Below, in pieces: positions 13,416 through 20,952 of a stretch of DNA of 64,000 bases. The stretch is from positions 124,001 through 188,000 of the forward strand of contig NZ_QNRK01000005.1 of the NCBI RefSeq assembly GCF_003315135.1, in the 5' to 3' direction. Source of the stretch: Roseiarcus fermentans. GTDB lineage: Bacteria > Pseudomonadota > Alphaproteobacteria > Rhizobiales > Beijerinckiaceae. Made by a program: the position numbers and the translations under genes. Numbering within the stretch: position 1 is the stretch's first letter; every line of letters begins with the position of its first letter. The notes beneath the pieces are model-generated. The model was not told the DNA's origin, did not search any database, and saw nothing but the letters and a program-made list of their open reading frames with translations.

Positions 13416-14357
13416 TCAGCGACGCGAGGGGGAAATCTTGCCGGCGCCCTTCTGCGCGACGGCGATGCCGCCAACGACGAGGATCAGCGCCACGACTTGA
13501 TAGGCTGCGAACGGCTCGCCGAGGATGGCGACCGCCATGATCGCGCCGAATACCGGCACGAGATTGACGAACACGCCCGCTCGCCCCGGCCCGATCAACT
13601 CGACGCCGCGCATGAAGAAGAGTTGTGACGCGAACGCGGGCCCGAGCGCGACATAGACGAGCGTCATCAGCCCCGCGGCGGTCGGCCAGATGAAGCCGCC
13701 CGAGGCGATCTCCCAGACCATCAGCGGCACGGAGGTGAGGAAGGCGGCGACCGCCATGCCGGCGAGCAGGCTGAGCGCCGAAACGGGCGGACGCTCGCGC
13801 AAGCCCACCGTGTAGCCGGCATAGAGAAAGACCGCGACCAGCATCATCGCGTCGCCGCTGTTGAAGGCGAGCTTCAGCAACCGCGCCGCGTCGCCCTGCG
13901 CGGCGATCGCCGCGACGCCGGCCATGGTGACGGCGGCGCCGAGCGCCTGAAGCGCGGTGAAACGGACGCCCAGGAACGCCCGCGCGCCCAGAAGGACAAA
14001 CGCCGGAATGCCGCCCTGGAGGATCGACAGGTTGAGCGCGCTGGTGCGATGGGCGGCCAGATAGAACAGCGCGTTGAAGCCGGTGTAGCCGAGCGCGCCC
14101 ATCGCCAGGATGTAAAGCCAGTTGGTCTTCAGCGCCGGCCAGTCGCGACGCAGCGATGGGCGCGCGGCGACGAGAATCGGCGCGAGCGCCATGAGCCAGC
14201 GCAGGCAGGTCAGCGTCATCGGCCCGATCTGCCCGACCGCGAGACGGCCGACGATCGAGTGGCCGGCCCAGATCAGGGTGGTCAGCACGAGCAGCAGGAT
14301 CGGGTTCGCCCAGGCGGAGCGGAAAAATCCCGCCCGAGGCGCGGTCGCATCGGTCAT
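13416..14357 (-). CDS. EamA/DMT family transporter
   Basis: A 313-residue inner-membrane protein with about ten hydrophobic helices arranged as two EamA repeats (residues about 15-150 and 165-305). It has the family's typical segments NPILLLVLTTLIWAGHSIVGR at the first helix and VNLVPVFGAIMAVAILGEP near the last pair. Drug/metabolite transporters of this kind export amino acids or other small metabolites; the substrate cannot be read from sequence. It stands alone between the FkbM pseudogene and the relic antitoxin. Confidence 0.88.
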   Translation of the reverse strand: MTDATAPRAGFFRSAWANPILLLVLTTLIWAGHSIVGRLAVGQIGPMTLTCLRWLMALAPILVAARPSLRRDWPALKTNWLYILAMGALGYTGFNALFYLAAHRTSALNLSILQGGIPAFVLLGARAFLGVRFTALQALGAAVTMAGVAAIAAQGDAARLLKLAFNSGDAMMLVAVFLYAGYTVGLRERPPVSALSLLAGMAVAAFLTSVPLMVWEIASGGFIWPTAAGLMTLVYVALGPAFASQLFFMRGVELIGPGRAGVFVNLVPVFGAIMAVAILGEPFAAYQVVALILVVGGIAVAQKGAGKISPSRR

Positions 14358-14529
14358 GGAGACTCAGGGGCTGGCGCGGCGGCGCGGCCGCCGCTTCGGG
14401 CGTCATGGCTACAAGCGGCCGACTCCGTTGGCAACGGGCGCCCCGGGTCTCGCCCGGGTCGGCGTCTCTTGAATTCGTCGAAAATTCTGGTTGCAATTTC
14501 ATCCAGTTTTCATTCTGGGCGAAACCGCC
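14358..14529. other. Intergenic region upstream of the EamA gene
   Basis: About 170 bases with a high-G+C inverted repeat (GCGGCGGCGCGGCCGCCGC near 14376-14394) close to the EamA start. No open frame or recognisable regulator site is seen. Confidence 0.4.
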
Positions 14530-14660
14530 ATGATCACCGTCGCCGCTTTCGAGGCCAAAACGCGCCCCCTCCCGCCACACGATCGAAGCGAGGCGGGGGA
14601 GAAGTCGTGATCACCAAGCCCGGCCGGCCCGCCGCGCGCCTCGCCGGCGCCGGGCGTCCT
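14530..14660 (+). pseudogene. Relic Phd/YefM-type antitoxin
   Basis: The ATG at 14530 opens with MITVAAFEAKTR, a typical Phd/YefM start, but the frame ends at a TGA (14608-14610) in the middle of the gene. The next frame carries the missing continuation, EVVITKPGRPAARLAG (14601-14650), which matches the conserved VVITKHGRPVARL element. One lost base near 14600 explains the switch. No toxin gene follows; the sequence runs straight into the 3' end of the outer membrane protein gene. It is a dead antitoxin fragment. Confidence 0.68.
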
Positions 14661-14680
14661 TCAGCGCCCGCTTCCGGCGC

Positions 14681-15577
14681 TCAATACCGCGCGACGAGCG
14701 GCGCGGCGGGCTCGAGCCCGCCGATCAGGTAGACGAGGCCGATGCGGATGTCGTTCGAAGCGAGCGCGCCGCGCGCCGTCGCGGCGACGCCCGCTACGCA
14801 GGCGGGCGCGCCCGGGAAGCAGTGCGTCCCGCCCAGCGCGATCGAGCCCAGGTTGAGATAGCGGTAACTCACTTCCAGCTTCAGGTTCGGGGCGATGTCG
14901 ACGTCGAACCCCGCCGTCAGCGCCCAGGCGAAATGTGTCCGCGCGGCGTTGGAGAATAAACCCCCGATGGGGACGAACGCCCCGGCGGGGGTGCGCGCGA
15001 ACCCTTGATCGGAGACGCCGGAGAGCGCGGTGTCGGCGACGCCGAGGCCGGCGCCGACGAACGGCCGCACGCCCTGCCAGGCGCCGAGGTCGACGTAGCC
15101 GTTGATGAGCGCGACCAGCGAGGAGACGCGCGCGCTCAGCCGATCGGCTGCGATCGGCCCCGGACTTGCGATGGCGAAGCTCGACTGAAAGCGGCCGCCG
15201 AAGCGGTACTCCAGCGTCGCGTCGGTCCGCAGCCAGGAATTGAAGACATAACCGAGACCGGCGTCGAGAGACGCCGACGGCGACAGCGTGGCGTGACCGA
15301 ACGAGGACGTCGCGAAGGGCGACACGAGTCCTCCGGGAGCCGCGATCCCGGCCGGCGCGGCGCTCGCGAGCGAGGGCGGCGTCTCGAAGCCGGCGCCGAC
15401 GTCTCCGCGCAGATACCAGCCGCTGAACTCGTCCCCGGCCTCCGGGCCGCCCGCCGCCGGCGGCAGCGTCGGCGCGGGGGGAAGATCGACGGCGATCGCG
15501 GCCCCGCCGGAGGCCAGGCCGAGAGCCGCGGCGAGGACGAGCGCTCGCCAATTGGGCGCGAGAGTCCAATTGGCCAT
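14681..15577 (-). CDS. Outer membrane beta-barrel protein, Omp25/RopB-like
   Basis: A 298-residue secreted protein. The signal peptide covers about residues 1-28 (NWRALVLAAALGLASGGAAIA), followed by alternating beta-strand sequence: GWYLRGDVGAGFE, a LSPSASLDAGLGYVFNSW strand, DATLEYRF, VRPFVGAGLGVA, LKLEVSYRYLNLGS and a final DIRIGLVYLI strand. This is the layout of the eight-stranded Omp25/RopB-type porin-like proteins of Hyphomicrobiales. The ATG at 15577 is favoured over 15601 because GAAGGGA lies 8-9 bases before it. A CtrA-type box lies 80 bases upstream. Two cysteines (CFPGAPAC) could form a loop disulfide. Confidence 0.85.
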   Translation of the reverse strand: MANWTLAPNWRALVLAAALGLASGGAAIAVDLPPAPTLPPAAGGPEAGDEFSGWYLRGDVGAGFETPPSLASAAPAGIAAPGGLVSPFATSSFGHATLSPSASLDAGLGYVFNSWLRTDATLEYRFGGRFQSSFAIASPGPIAADRLSARVSSLVALINGYVDLGAWQGVRPFVGAGLGVADTALSGVSDQGFARTPAGAFVPIGGLFSNAARTHFAWALTAGFDVDIAPNLKLEVSYRYLNLGSIALGGTHCFPGAPACVAGVAATARGALASNDIRIGLVYLIGGLEPAAPLVARY

Positions 15578-15656
15578 GATCGCCGTCCCTTCGTCAGACA
15601 TGGGCGACGACCATCCGCGCCCTCGAGAGATCGCGGCGAACCTGTCACGGGGGCGC

Positions 15657-15671
15657 TTAACAGCGTGTTAA
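15657..15671. promoter_or_regulatory. CtrA-type box TTAA-N7-TTAA
   Basis: TTAA (15657-15660), seven bases, TTAA (15668-15671) is an exact match to the CtrA consensus. Two more TTAA half-elements follow at 15674 and 15681. It lies 80 bases upstream of the minus-strand outer membrane protein start. CtrA is known to control Omp25 in Brucella, so regulation of this gene by the cell-cycle regulator is plausible. The other neighbour, the LysR gene, only has its 3' end here. Confidence 0.55.
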
Positions 15672-15764
15672 GCTTAACCGTTAACTGTAAGCATAGCGAT
15701 GTCGCTTCTCCCGCCTGCGGAAGAAGGGGTCGCCGAAGGGCGCAGGCGGGCGAGGGAGTCGCCC

Positions 15765-16628
15765 TCACGCCGCCCGGCGCATGGCGAGGCTGATGGTCTC
15801 GCGGATCGCGTTGGCGAGCGCCTTGGTCTCCTCGGACGGATGACCCGCCGCGTGAATCAGTCCCATCCGGGTCGGCGGCAGCGGCGGCAGACCCTCCTCC
15901 GGGCCGAGCATGCGCAGGCCCTCGCCCACCATCGACTCCGGAAGGGTCGTCGCCGCGAGTCCCGCGCGCACCACCGCGCCGATCGCGGAGAAATTCTTGG
16001 AGAACACCAGGCCGCGGGTCTGGCGCTCCGCCTCGGCGAGCGCGTCGTCGGCCTCGCGCCGCCACAGGCACGAGACGGCGCCGAGGGCGAGCGGGATCGG
16101 CGCTCCGGCGTCGACGTGAAAGCGCTCGGACGCCGCCCACACCAGCGGCTGCTCGTGCAGCAGCTCGAAGCCGTGCAGGCCCGGATGGTCGGTGACCAGC
16201 GCCAGCTCGAGCGCGCCGACCGACACCTGCTGGGCGAGCTCGGGCGAGCCCTCGCAGGCCACCGACACTTCGACCATCGGATGTTTGCGGGTGAACCGGC
16301 CGAGGATCGCGGCGAGATAGGTCTCGGCGTAGTCGTCCGGGATGCCGAGCCGCACCGCGCCGCGCAGGCCCTTGCGCGACAAAGCGGCGACCGCTCCGGC
16401 CTCGATGTGAACGATGCGGCGGGCGAAATCGATCAGGCTTTCGCCTTCCGCGGTGAGCCGCGTCCCGCGCCCCTGTTTCACGAACAGGGCGCAGCCGAGC
16501 TGCTCCTCCAGCCGGCGGACATGCATCGAGACCGCCGACTGGGTCTTGTGGACTCGGTCCGCCGCCTTGGTGAACGAGCCGGTGTCGACGATGGCGAGGA
16601 AAGACCGAAGCTGGTCGGTGTCGAGCAT
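15765..16628 (-). CDS. LysR-family transcriptional regulator
   Basis: A 287-residue LysR-type regulator. The N-terminal winged helix-turn-helix (residues 1-62: DQLRSFLAIVDTGSFTKAADRVHKTQSAVSMHV and LEEQLGCALF) is followed by a substrate-binding domain of periplasmic-binding type (about 88-285). The start at 16628 (MLDTDQLRSF) matches the family; an upstream GTG-less extension would carry untypical sequence. It is transcribed away from a DUF1127 gene, and the shared 160-base gap is duplicated downstream, so it may control that gene. The inducer is unknown. Confidence 0.93.
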   Translation of the reverse strand: MLDTDQLRSFLAIVDTGSFTKAADRVHKTQSAVSMHVRRLEEQLGCALFVKQGRGTRLTAEGESLIDFARRIVHIEAGAVAALSRKGLRGAVRLGIPDDYAETYLAAILGRFTRKHPMVEVSVACEGSPELAQQVSVGALELALVTDHPGLHGFELLHEQPLVWAASERFHVDAGAPIPLALGAVSCLWRREADDALAEAERQTRGLVFSKNFSAIGAVVRAGLAATTLPESMVGEGLRMLGPEEGLPPLPPTRMGLIHAAGHPSEETKALANAIRETISLAMRRAA

Positions 16629-16789
16629 GCGCCTGATCCATTCGAGTTTCTTATTACATAGCTTAGTAACATTCGTTAGACCGATCAATCGGCAAAGCGT
16701 AGACGTCGTGTCGTTCAGCAATCCGCAGAACCTGCCGACCGTGGCCCCTCGGGCCGCGCAGCCGAGACTCGTCCCAACGGAGGCAAACC

Positions 16790-17002
16790 ATGATTCTTCT
16801 GTCCCGCCATGCCGTATCCCGGGTCGCCGAAGCCGTTCGGCGGGCGCTCGAATGGCCGGCGCGGGTGAGCGCAGCCCAGGGGGCGATGAGCGAACTCGCG
16901 CAGATGTCGGACGAGCGACTGCGCGACATCGGCCTCACCCGGCAAGAGATGTACGACGTCACCGGCCTGCGGTGTCGACGATGCGGCGGCCGGCATCGAT
17001 GA
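16790..17002 (+). CDS. DUF1127 protein, copy A (C-terminus replaced)
   Basis: A 70-residue protein with the DUF1127 core LAQMSDERLRDIGLTRQEM, preceded by a basic amphipathic helix. Residues up to about 58 match copy B; beyond that the sequence (RCRRCGGRHR) comes from the duplication junction with the LysR fragment, so the natural C-terminus was lost. A GGAGG-like site (ACGGAGGCAAACC) precedes the ATG. DUF1127 proteins are small alphaproteobacterial proteins, some with roles in RNA turnover and stress or metabolic adaptation. Confidence 0.75.
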   Translation: MILLSRHAVSRVAEAVRRALEWPARVSAAQGAMSELAQMSDERLRDIGLTRQEMYDVTGLRCRRCGGRHR

Positions 17003-17184
17003 AATGCTCGCCTTCGCGGCCAACCGCGTCCGCGTCCCGCGCTCGTGTTTCACGAACGCGGCGCAGCCGAGCGGCTGCGCCGCGAGCTTGCGGATAGGCG
17101 TCGAGGCCGCGGACGGGGTCTTGTGGACCCGCTCCGCCGCCTTGGGGAACGAGCGAGAGACCGACGCGCATCGGCGTCGAGCAT
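16975..17184 (-). pseudogene. Decayed N-terminal fragment of the LysR gene
   Basis: Second copy of the LysR 5' region, starting at an ATG at 17182-17184 and running to the duplication junction. Recognisable pieces are SFPKAAERVHKTPSAAS and LGCAAFVKHERGTR, but they lie in shifted frames and the gene ends after about 70 codons where copy A of DUF1127 begins. No substrate-binding domain is present. It cannot make a functional regulator. Confidence 0.78.
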
Positions 17185-17344
17185 GGCTTGATCCATTCGA
17201 GTTTGCTATTAAATCTCTTACAAACATTCGTTGGACCGATCAATCGGCAAGGCGTAGTGATCGTGGCGTTCAGCAATTCAGAGAACGCGCCGACCGTGGC
17301 CCTCGGGCCGCGCAGCCGAGACTCGTCCCTAACGGAGGGAAACC

Positions 17345-17617
17345 ATGATTCGTTTGTCCCGTCACGCCGTATCCCGGGCCGCCGGCGCCGTTCGGCGGGT
17401 GCTGGAATGGCCCGCGCGGGTGAGCGCAGCCCGGCGGGCGATGAGCGATCTGGCGCGCATGTCGGACTACGAGCTGCGCGACATCGGCCTCACCCGGCAG
17501 GACGTGTTCGACGTCAGCGCGCTGCCGCTGGATCAGGACCCGACCGCCCTGCTCGCCCGGCGCCGGAACGCGGTGCGCGACCATCACGAGGCGCCGCGGC
17601 TCGATCGCGCGGCGTGA
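17345..17617 (+). CDS. DUF1127 protein, copy B
   Basis: A 90-residue protein whose first 58 residues are close to copy A (LARMSDYELRDIGLTRQDVFDV is the DUF1127 core) and which keeps a natural C-terminal tail (LPLDQDPTALLARRRNAV). A GGAGGG site lies shortly before the ATG. It is preceded by a duplicated intergenic region that in unit 1 serves the intact LysR gene. It is likely the ancestral, complete copy. The molecular role is unproven; RNA-binding or turnover functions are known for some relatives. Confidence 0.85.
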   Translation: MIRLSRHAVSRAAGAVRRVLEWPARVSAARRAMSDLARMSDYELRDIGLTRQDVFDVSALPLDQDPTALLARRRNAVRDHHEAPRLDRAA

Positions 17618-17700
17618 AGGCGTCGGGGCCCTTCCCCAAGGGCGGCGAAACGGTCTAGGACAGGCGCCCAAAGACCGCGTCGCCCCATCGGAGGAGCTCC

Positions 17701-19296
17701 ATGACCGCCCAACCGGCCGCAGGAATTCAGGTCCAAGCCGGGGAGCGTCCCCGGCAGGCCGAAATCCTCACTCCCGCAGCGCTCGAATTCGTCGCCGACC
17801 TGCATCGCCGTTTCGATTCGCGTCGGCGCGAGTTGCTGGCGCGCCGGATGGAGCGGCAGAAGCTGTTCGACGCCGGTCAGACGCCGCACTTCCTGACCGA
17901 GACGAAGAGCGTTCGCGACGGCGACTGGACGGTCGCAGCTGTCCCGCCCGATCTGCTCGACCGGCGGGTCGAGATCACTGGCCCGGTCGACCGCAAGATG
18001 ATCGTCAACGCGCTGAACTCCGGCGCGAAGGTGTTCATGGCGGACTTCGAGGACGCCACGTCGCCGTCATTCGCCAACATGATCGAGGGTCAGGCCAACC
18101 TCAAGGACCGCTGGGAAGGGCGGATCGACTTCACCGATCCGGCGACCGGCAAGGCCTATGCCGTCAAGGCCGACCCGGCCGTGCTGATGGTGCGGCCGCG
18201 CGGCTGGCACCTGCCCGAGCGCCATGTCACGGTCGACGGCCGCGAGGTGTCCGGCTCGCTGTTCGACTTCGGCCTCTACGTCTTCCACAACGCCAAAGCC
18301 CAGATGGCTCGCGGCGCCACGGTCGCGTTCTATCTGCCCAAGATGGAGAGCCACCTCGAGGCGCGCCTGTGGGACGAGGTCTTTTCGCACGCGGAAAGCG
18401 CCCTCGGCGTCCCGCACGGTTCGTTCAAGGCGACCGTGCTGATCGAGACGCTGCCGGCGGCGTTCGAGATGGACGAGATCCTGTACGAACTGCGCGACCA
18501 TATCGTCGGCCTCAATTGCGGCCGCTGGGACTACATATTCTCGTTCATCAAGCGGCTCGGCAAGAATCCGGCGTTCCTGACGCCCGACCGGTCGGTGATG
18601 ACCATGGGCCAGGCCTTTCTCAACGCCTATTCGCTGCTGCTGATCAAGACCTGCCACCGCCGCGGCGCCTTCGCCATGGGCGGCATGGCGGCGCAGATCC
18701 CGGTCAAGGGCGACGCGCACGCCAACGACGCCGCCTTCGCCAAGGTGCGCGCCGACAAGGAGCGCGAGGCGTCGAACGGCCACGACGGCACCTGGGTCGC
18801 CCATCCCGACCTCGTGCCGATCGCCATGGAGGTGTTCGACCGGCTGATGCCGGGACCCAACCAGCTGTCGGTGACCCGCGACGACGTCGACGTGACGGCG
18901 AGCGACCTGGTCGAGATGCACCGCGGCGAGCGGACCGAGACGGGCCTGCGCGAAAACATCCGCGTCGGCGTGCAATATATCGAGGCGTGGCTGCGCGGCC
19001 GCGGCGCGGTGCCGATCTACAATTTGATGGAAGACGCCGCGACCGCCGAAATCTCGCGCGCTCAGGTGTGGCAGTGGATCAACCTGAAGGCGAAACTCGC
19101 CGACGGCCGCGAGGTCGCGCCGGACATGTTCCGCGCCGCGCTCGAAGGCGAGATGGAGCGGGTGAAGGGCGAGGTCGGCGCCGCGGCCTACGAGGGCGGC
19201 CGTTTCCCGGAGGCGATCGAGCTGTTTTCCGACATGTCGCTCGCGCCCACCTTCGAGGAGTTCTTGACCCTGCCGGCCTACCGGCTGATCGACTAG
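17701..19296 (+). CDS. aceB: Malate synthase A
   Basis: Condenses glyoxylate with acetyl-CoA to malate in the glyoxylate cycle. Length is 531 residues, as usual for the A isoform rather than the longer G form (about 720). Diagnostic stretches are VFMADFEDATSP, VMVRPRGWHLPERHV, the catalytic-core KMESHLEA with nearby ATVLIETLPAAFEMDEI, LNCGRWDYIFS and GAFAMGGMAAQIP. A GGAGGAG ribosome site precedes the ATG at 17701. Isocitrate lyase is not in the window. It follows the DUF1127 duplication as a separate unit. Confidence 0.96.
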   Translation: MTAQPAAGIQVQAGERPRQAEILTPAALEFVADLHRRFDSRRRELLARRMERQKLFDAGQTPHFLTETKSVRDGDWTVAAVPPDLLDRRVEITGPVDRKMIVNALNSGAKVFMADFEDATSPSFANMIEGQANLKDRWEGRIDFTDPATGKAYAVKADPAVLMVRPRGWHLPERHVTVDGREVSGSLFDFGLYVFHNAKAQMARGATVAFYLPKMESHLEARLWDEVFSHAESALGVPHGSFKATVLIETLPAAFEMDEILYELRDHIVGLNCGRWDYIFSFIKRLGKNPAFLTPDRSVMTMGQAFLNAYSLLLIKTCHRRGAFAMGGMAAQIPVKGDAHANDAAFAKVRADKEREASNGHDGTWVAHPDLVPIAMEVFDRLMPGPNQLSVTRDDVDVTASDLVEMHRGERTETGLRENIRVGVQYIEAWLRGRGAVPIYNLMEDAATAEISRAQVWQWINLKAKLADGREVAPDMFRAALEGEMERVKGEVGAAAYEGGRFPEAIELFSDMSLAPTFEEFLTLPAYRLID

Positions 19297-19323
19297 GGCA
19301 TGCTGAATTGAGGTTCATGTCCT

Positions 19324-19385
19324 CCGTCATTGCGAGCGAAGCGAAGCAATCCCTGCACAGAACGCTGCGCTCCTCGCAATGACGG
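19324..19385. repeat. Dispersed palindromic repeat, GCGAAGCGAAGCAATCC type
   Basis: A 13-base perfect inverted repeat (CCGTCATTGCGAG at 19324-19336 and CTCGCAATGACGG at 19373-19385) encloses GCGAAGCGAAGCAATCC. This sequence is, from memory, a widespread interspersed element in alphaproteobacteria. It sits between the aceB stop and the convergent vapC stop and could act as a bidirectional terminator or mRNA stabiliser. A degenerate copy is at 32529-32636. Confidence 0.75.
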
Positions 19386-19454
19386 GGTTGGTTCGACCTG
19401 ATTTCATCTCGCTCCAGGGCGAGCGCGTCCCGTCGGGAGGGCGCCGCCCGCAAC

Positions 19455-19862
19455 TCAGGTCACCGCGTTCCAGGGATTGATCACCCGGACGCCGGCGTCG
19501 TCGAAATCGGCGACGTTGCGGGTCACGACGATCAGGTCGTGCACGACTGCGGTCGCTGCGATCAGGCCATCGATCTCGCCGCGAGACCTCGAAGCGGCGA
19601 TGCGGCCCCATTCGAGGGCGACCGCGTCCGTGACCGGCAGGATGCGGTCCGCATAGTCCGACCTCAGGCGGCGAAGCCATTCCTCGAGACGGGCCACGCC
19701 GTGCGGGTTCGACCGCCGCTTCATCACCACGCCGCGCATGATCTCGCCGAGCGTCAGGGTACTGAGATAGATCGAATCGGATTTGACGGAGCGCAGCCAC
19801 GCCATGACTTGAGGGGTTCCGCGTCGGGCTTCCGAGATGACGTTGGTGTCGACGAGATACAT
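19455..19862 (-). CDS. vapC: PIN-domain ribonuclease toxin, VapC/FitB-like
   Basis: A 135-residue PIN-domain protein. The acidic active-site residues are visible: D5 (YLVDTNVISE), E40 (LTLGEIMRG), D98 (RGEIDGLIAATA) and a C-terminal D near 119 (NVADFDD). VapC toxins cleave tRNA or other RNA and are neutralised by the paired antitoxin. Its ATG directly abuts the antitoxin stop, with no gap. FitB-type PIN proteins are the closest subgroup by the ARRGTPQV-and-IYLSTLTLGEI pattern. Confidence 0.92.
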   Translation of the reverse strand: MYLVDTNVISEARRGTPQVMAWLRSVKSDSIYLSTLTLGEIMRGVVMKRRSNPHGVARLEEWLRRLRSDYADRILPVTDAVALEWGRIAASRSRGEIDGLIAATAVVHDLIVVTRNVADFDDAGVRVINPWNAVT

Positions 19863-20117
19863 CTAGATATCCACTTCCCGGCTCGGCGCTTTCGAGCGGG
19901 AGTCGACAGTCGCGGCAAATTCGTCGTCCCACGGCGTGCCGGACAGAAGGTGGTCGACCAGCGACGGACGCTGGCTGACGAGGGTGTCGTAGTCGTCGGC
20001 GGACATCACGACGGCGGCGCGTTTGCCGCGAACGGTCACGGTCTGGGGCCCTTCGCGCCCGGCGCGCTGGACCAGTTCGCTAAATCGATTCTTGGCGTCC
20101 TGCAAAGCCCAGTCCAT
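19863..20117 (-). CDS. Phd/YefM-family antitoxin
   Basis: An 84-residue antitoxin. The N-terminal DNA-binding segment is WALQDAKNRFSELVQRAGREGPQTVTVRGKRAAVVMSADDY, which is the Phd/YefM fold, followed by a disordered C-terminal toxin-binding tail (PWDDEFAATVDSR). Together with the VapC-like toxin it forms a type II system. A palindrome 16 bases before the start codon is the likely autoregulatory operator. Confidence 0.92.
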   Translation of the reverse strand: MDWALQDAKNRFSELVQRAGREGPQTVTVRGKRAAVVMSADDYDTLVSQRPSLVDHLLSGTPWDDEFAATVDSRSKAPSREVDI

Positions 20118-20132
20118 CGAGCGCCTCCACTG

Positions 20133-20147
20133 TCTAGACTGGCTAGA
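20133..20147. promoter_or_regulatory. Palindromic operator of the toxin-antitoxin pair
   Basis: TCTAG-ACTGG-CTAGA is a perfect 5-base inverted repeat with a 5-base spacer, 16 bases upstream of the antitoxin ATG on the minus strand. Phd/YefM antitoxins bind such short palindromes to repress their own operon, with the toxin as corepressor. Confidence 0.65.
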
Positions 20148-20212
20148 TAGGGCTTCCCGGAGCCGCAGTCAAACGTTCGCTCGCGCGTTGGGGAACGGCC
20201 CCAGGAGTCGCG

Positions 20213-20848
20213 CTACCGCGACACCAGGACCGGGGCCTTGCGCAGGTATTGCGTCGACGTCACCTGCTTGACGACGAAATCGGCCACGTCGGCGCGCGAG
20301 ACGAGGCCGTTGCGCCACTGCGAGGGCTCGGTCAGCGCCTTGCAGCGGCCGGAGGGCGGACCGGGCACGAGAACGCCCGGCCGGACGATTGTCCAGTCGA
20401 GCCCGCTCTCCTTGATGATGCGTTCCTGGACGCCCTTGTCGTCGTAGGCGCGCCCGAGAAACAGCCGGAACGGCGCCATCTGCAGCCAGTTGATCGCGAC
20501 GCGGCTGTCGCCGGCGCCGAAGCCGGTCACGGCGATCAGCCGCTTCACCCCCTGCCGCTCCATCGCCGGCACGAGCACGCGGGTGGCCTCGGAAAACAGG
20601 GTGACCGGCGCCATCAGGTCGCGAACCGGCACGCCGAGCGTCTCGATCACCGCATCGATCCCGTCGAGCGCGCCCTCGACGTCGGCCGGGTCGAGCGCGT
20701 TGCCGCGCCGCTTCTCCAGATTGGCGTGGGTGAGCGCGATGGCGTCGGCCGAGCGCGCGAACGCCCGCACCCGATGGCCCGCCCTCAGCGCCACCGATAC
20801 GGCCTCCAGTCCGATTCCCTTGCTCGCGCCGACCACCAGGACATGCAT
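20213..20848 (-). CDS. NAD(P)-binding SDR-like oxidoreductase
   Basis: A 211-residue atypical short-chain dehydrogenase of the NAD(P)H-binding (NmrA/YwnB-like) type. The nucleotide-binding loop is VVGASKGIGLEAV (residues 5-17). Further family marks are RGNALDPADVEGAL, a RLIAVTGFGAGDS strand and DWTIVRPGVL. The family's flavin/NADPH-dependent members act on varied substrates or serve as redox-sensing proteins, so the substrate is unknown. The ATG at 20848 gives the canonical Rossmann N-terminus. It stands between the antitoxin promoter and metF. Confidence 0.88.
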   Translation of the reverse strand: MHVLVVGASKGIGLEAVSVALRAGHRVRAFARSADAIALTHANLEKRRGNALDPADVEGALDGIDAVIETLGVPVRDLMAPVTLFSEATRVLVPAMERQGVKRLIAVTGFGAGDSRVAINWLQMAPFRLFLGRAYDDKGVQERIIKESGLDWTIVRPGVLVPGPPSGRCKALTEPSQWRNGLVSRADVADFVVKQVTSTQYLRKAPVLVSR

Positions 20849-20952
20849 GCGGTCATTCCCTTGCACCGGCCTTCTACGACCGGGAAATGCGATCGGATCG
20901 CCGATTGCGCCCGCGCACTCCGAAGGGCTGGCGGGGCCGGCGCCCGCGTCCC

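Larger units (their letters stand above)
16400..17530. repeat. Tandem duplication of LysR 5' end, intergenic region and DUF1127 gene
   Basis: Two adjacent copies of about 560 bases: unit 1 about 16400-16972, unit 2 about 16973-17530. Each contains, in order, the first third of the minus-strand LysR gene, its upstream region (with CATTCGTT-GACCGATCAATCGGCAA in both), CCGCGCAGCCGAGACTCGTCCC, and the DUF1127 gene start. The DUF1127 ATGs are 555 bases apart. Unit 2 of LysR has decayed while both DUF1127 copies stay open. Boundaries were judged by eye. Confidence 0.85.
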
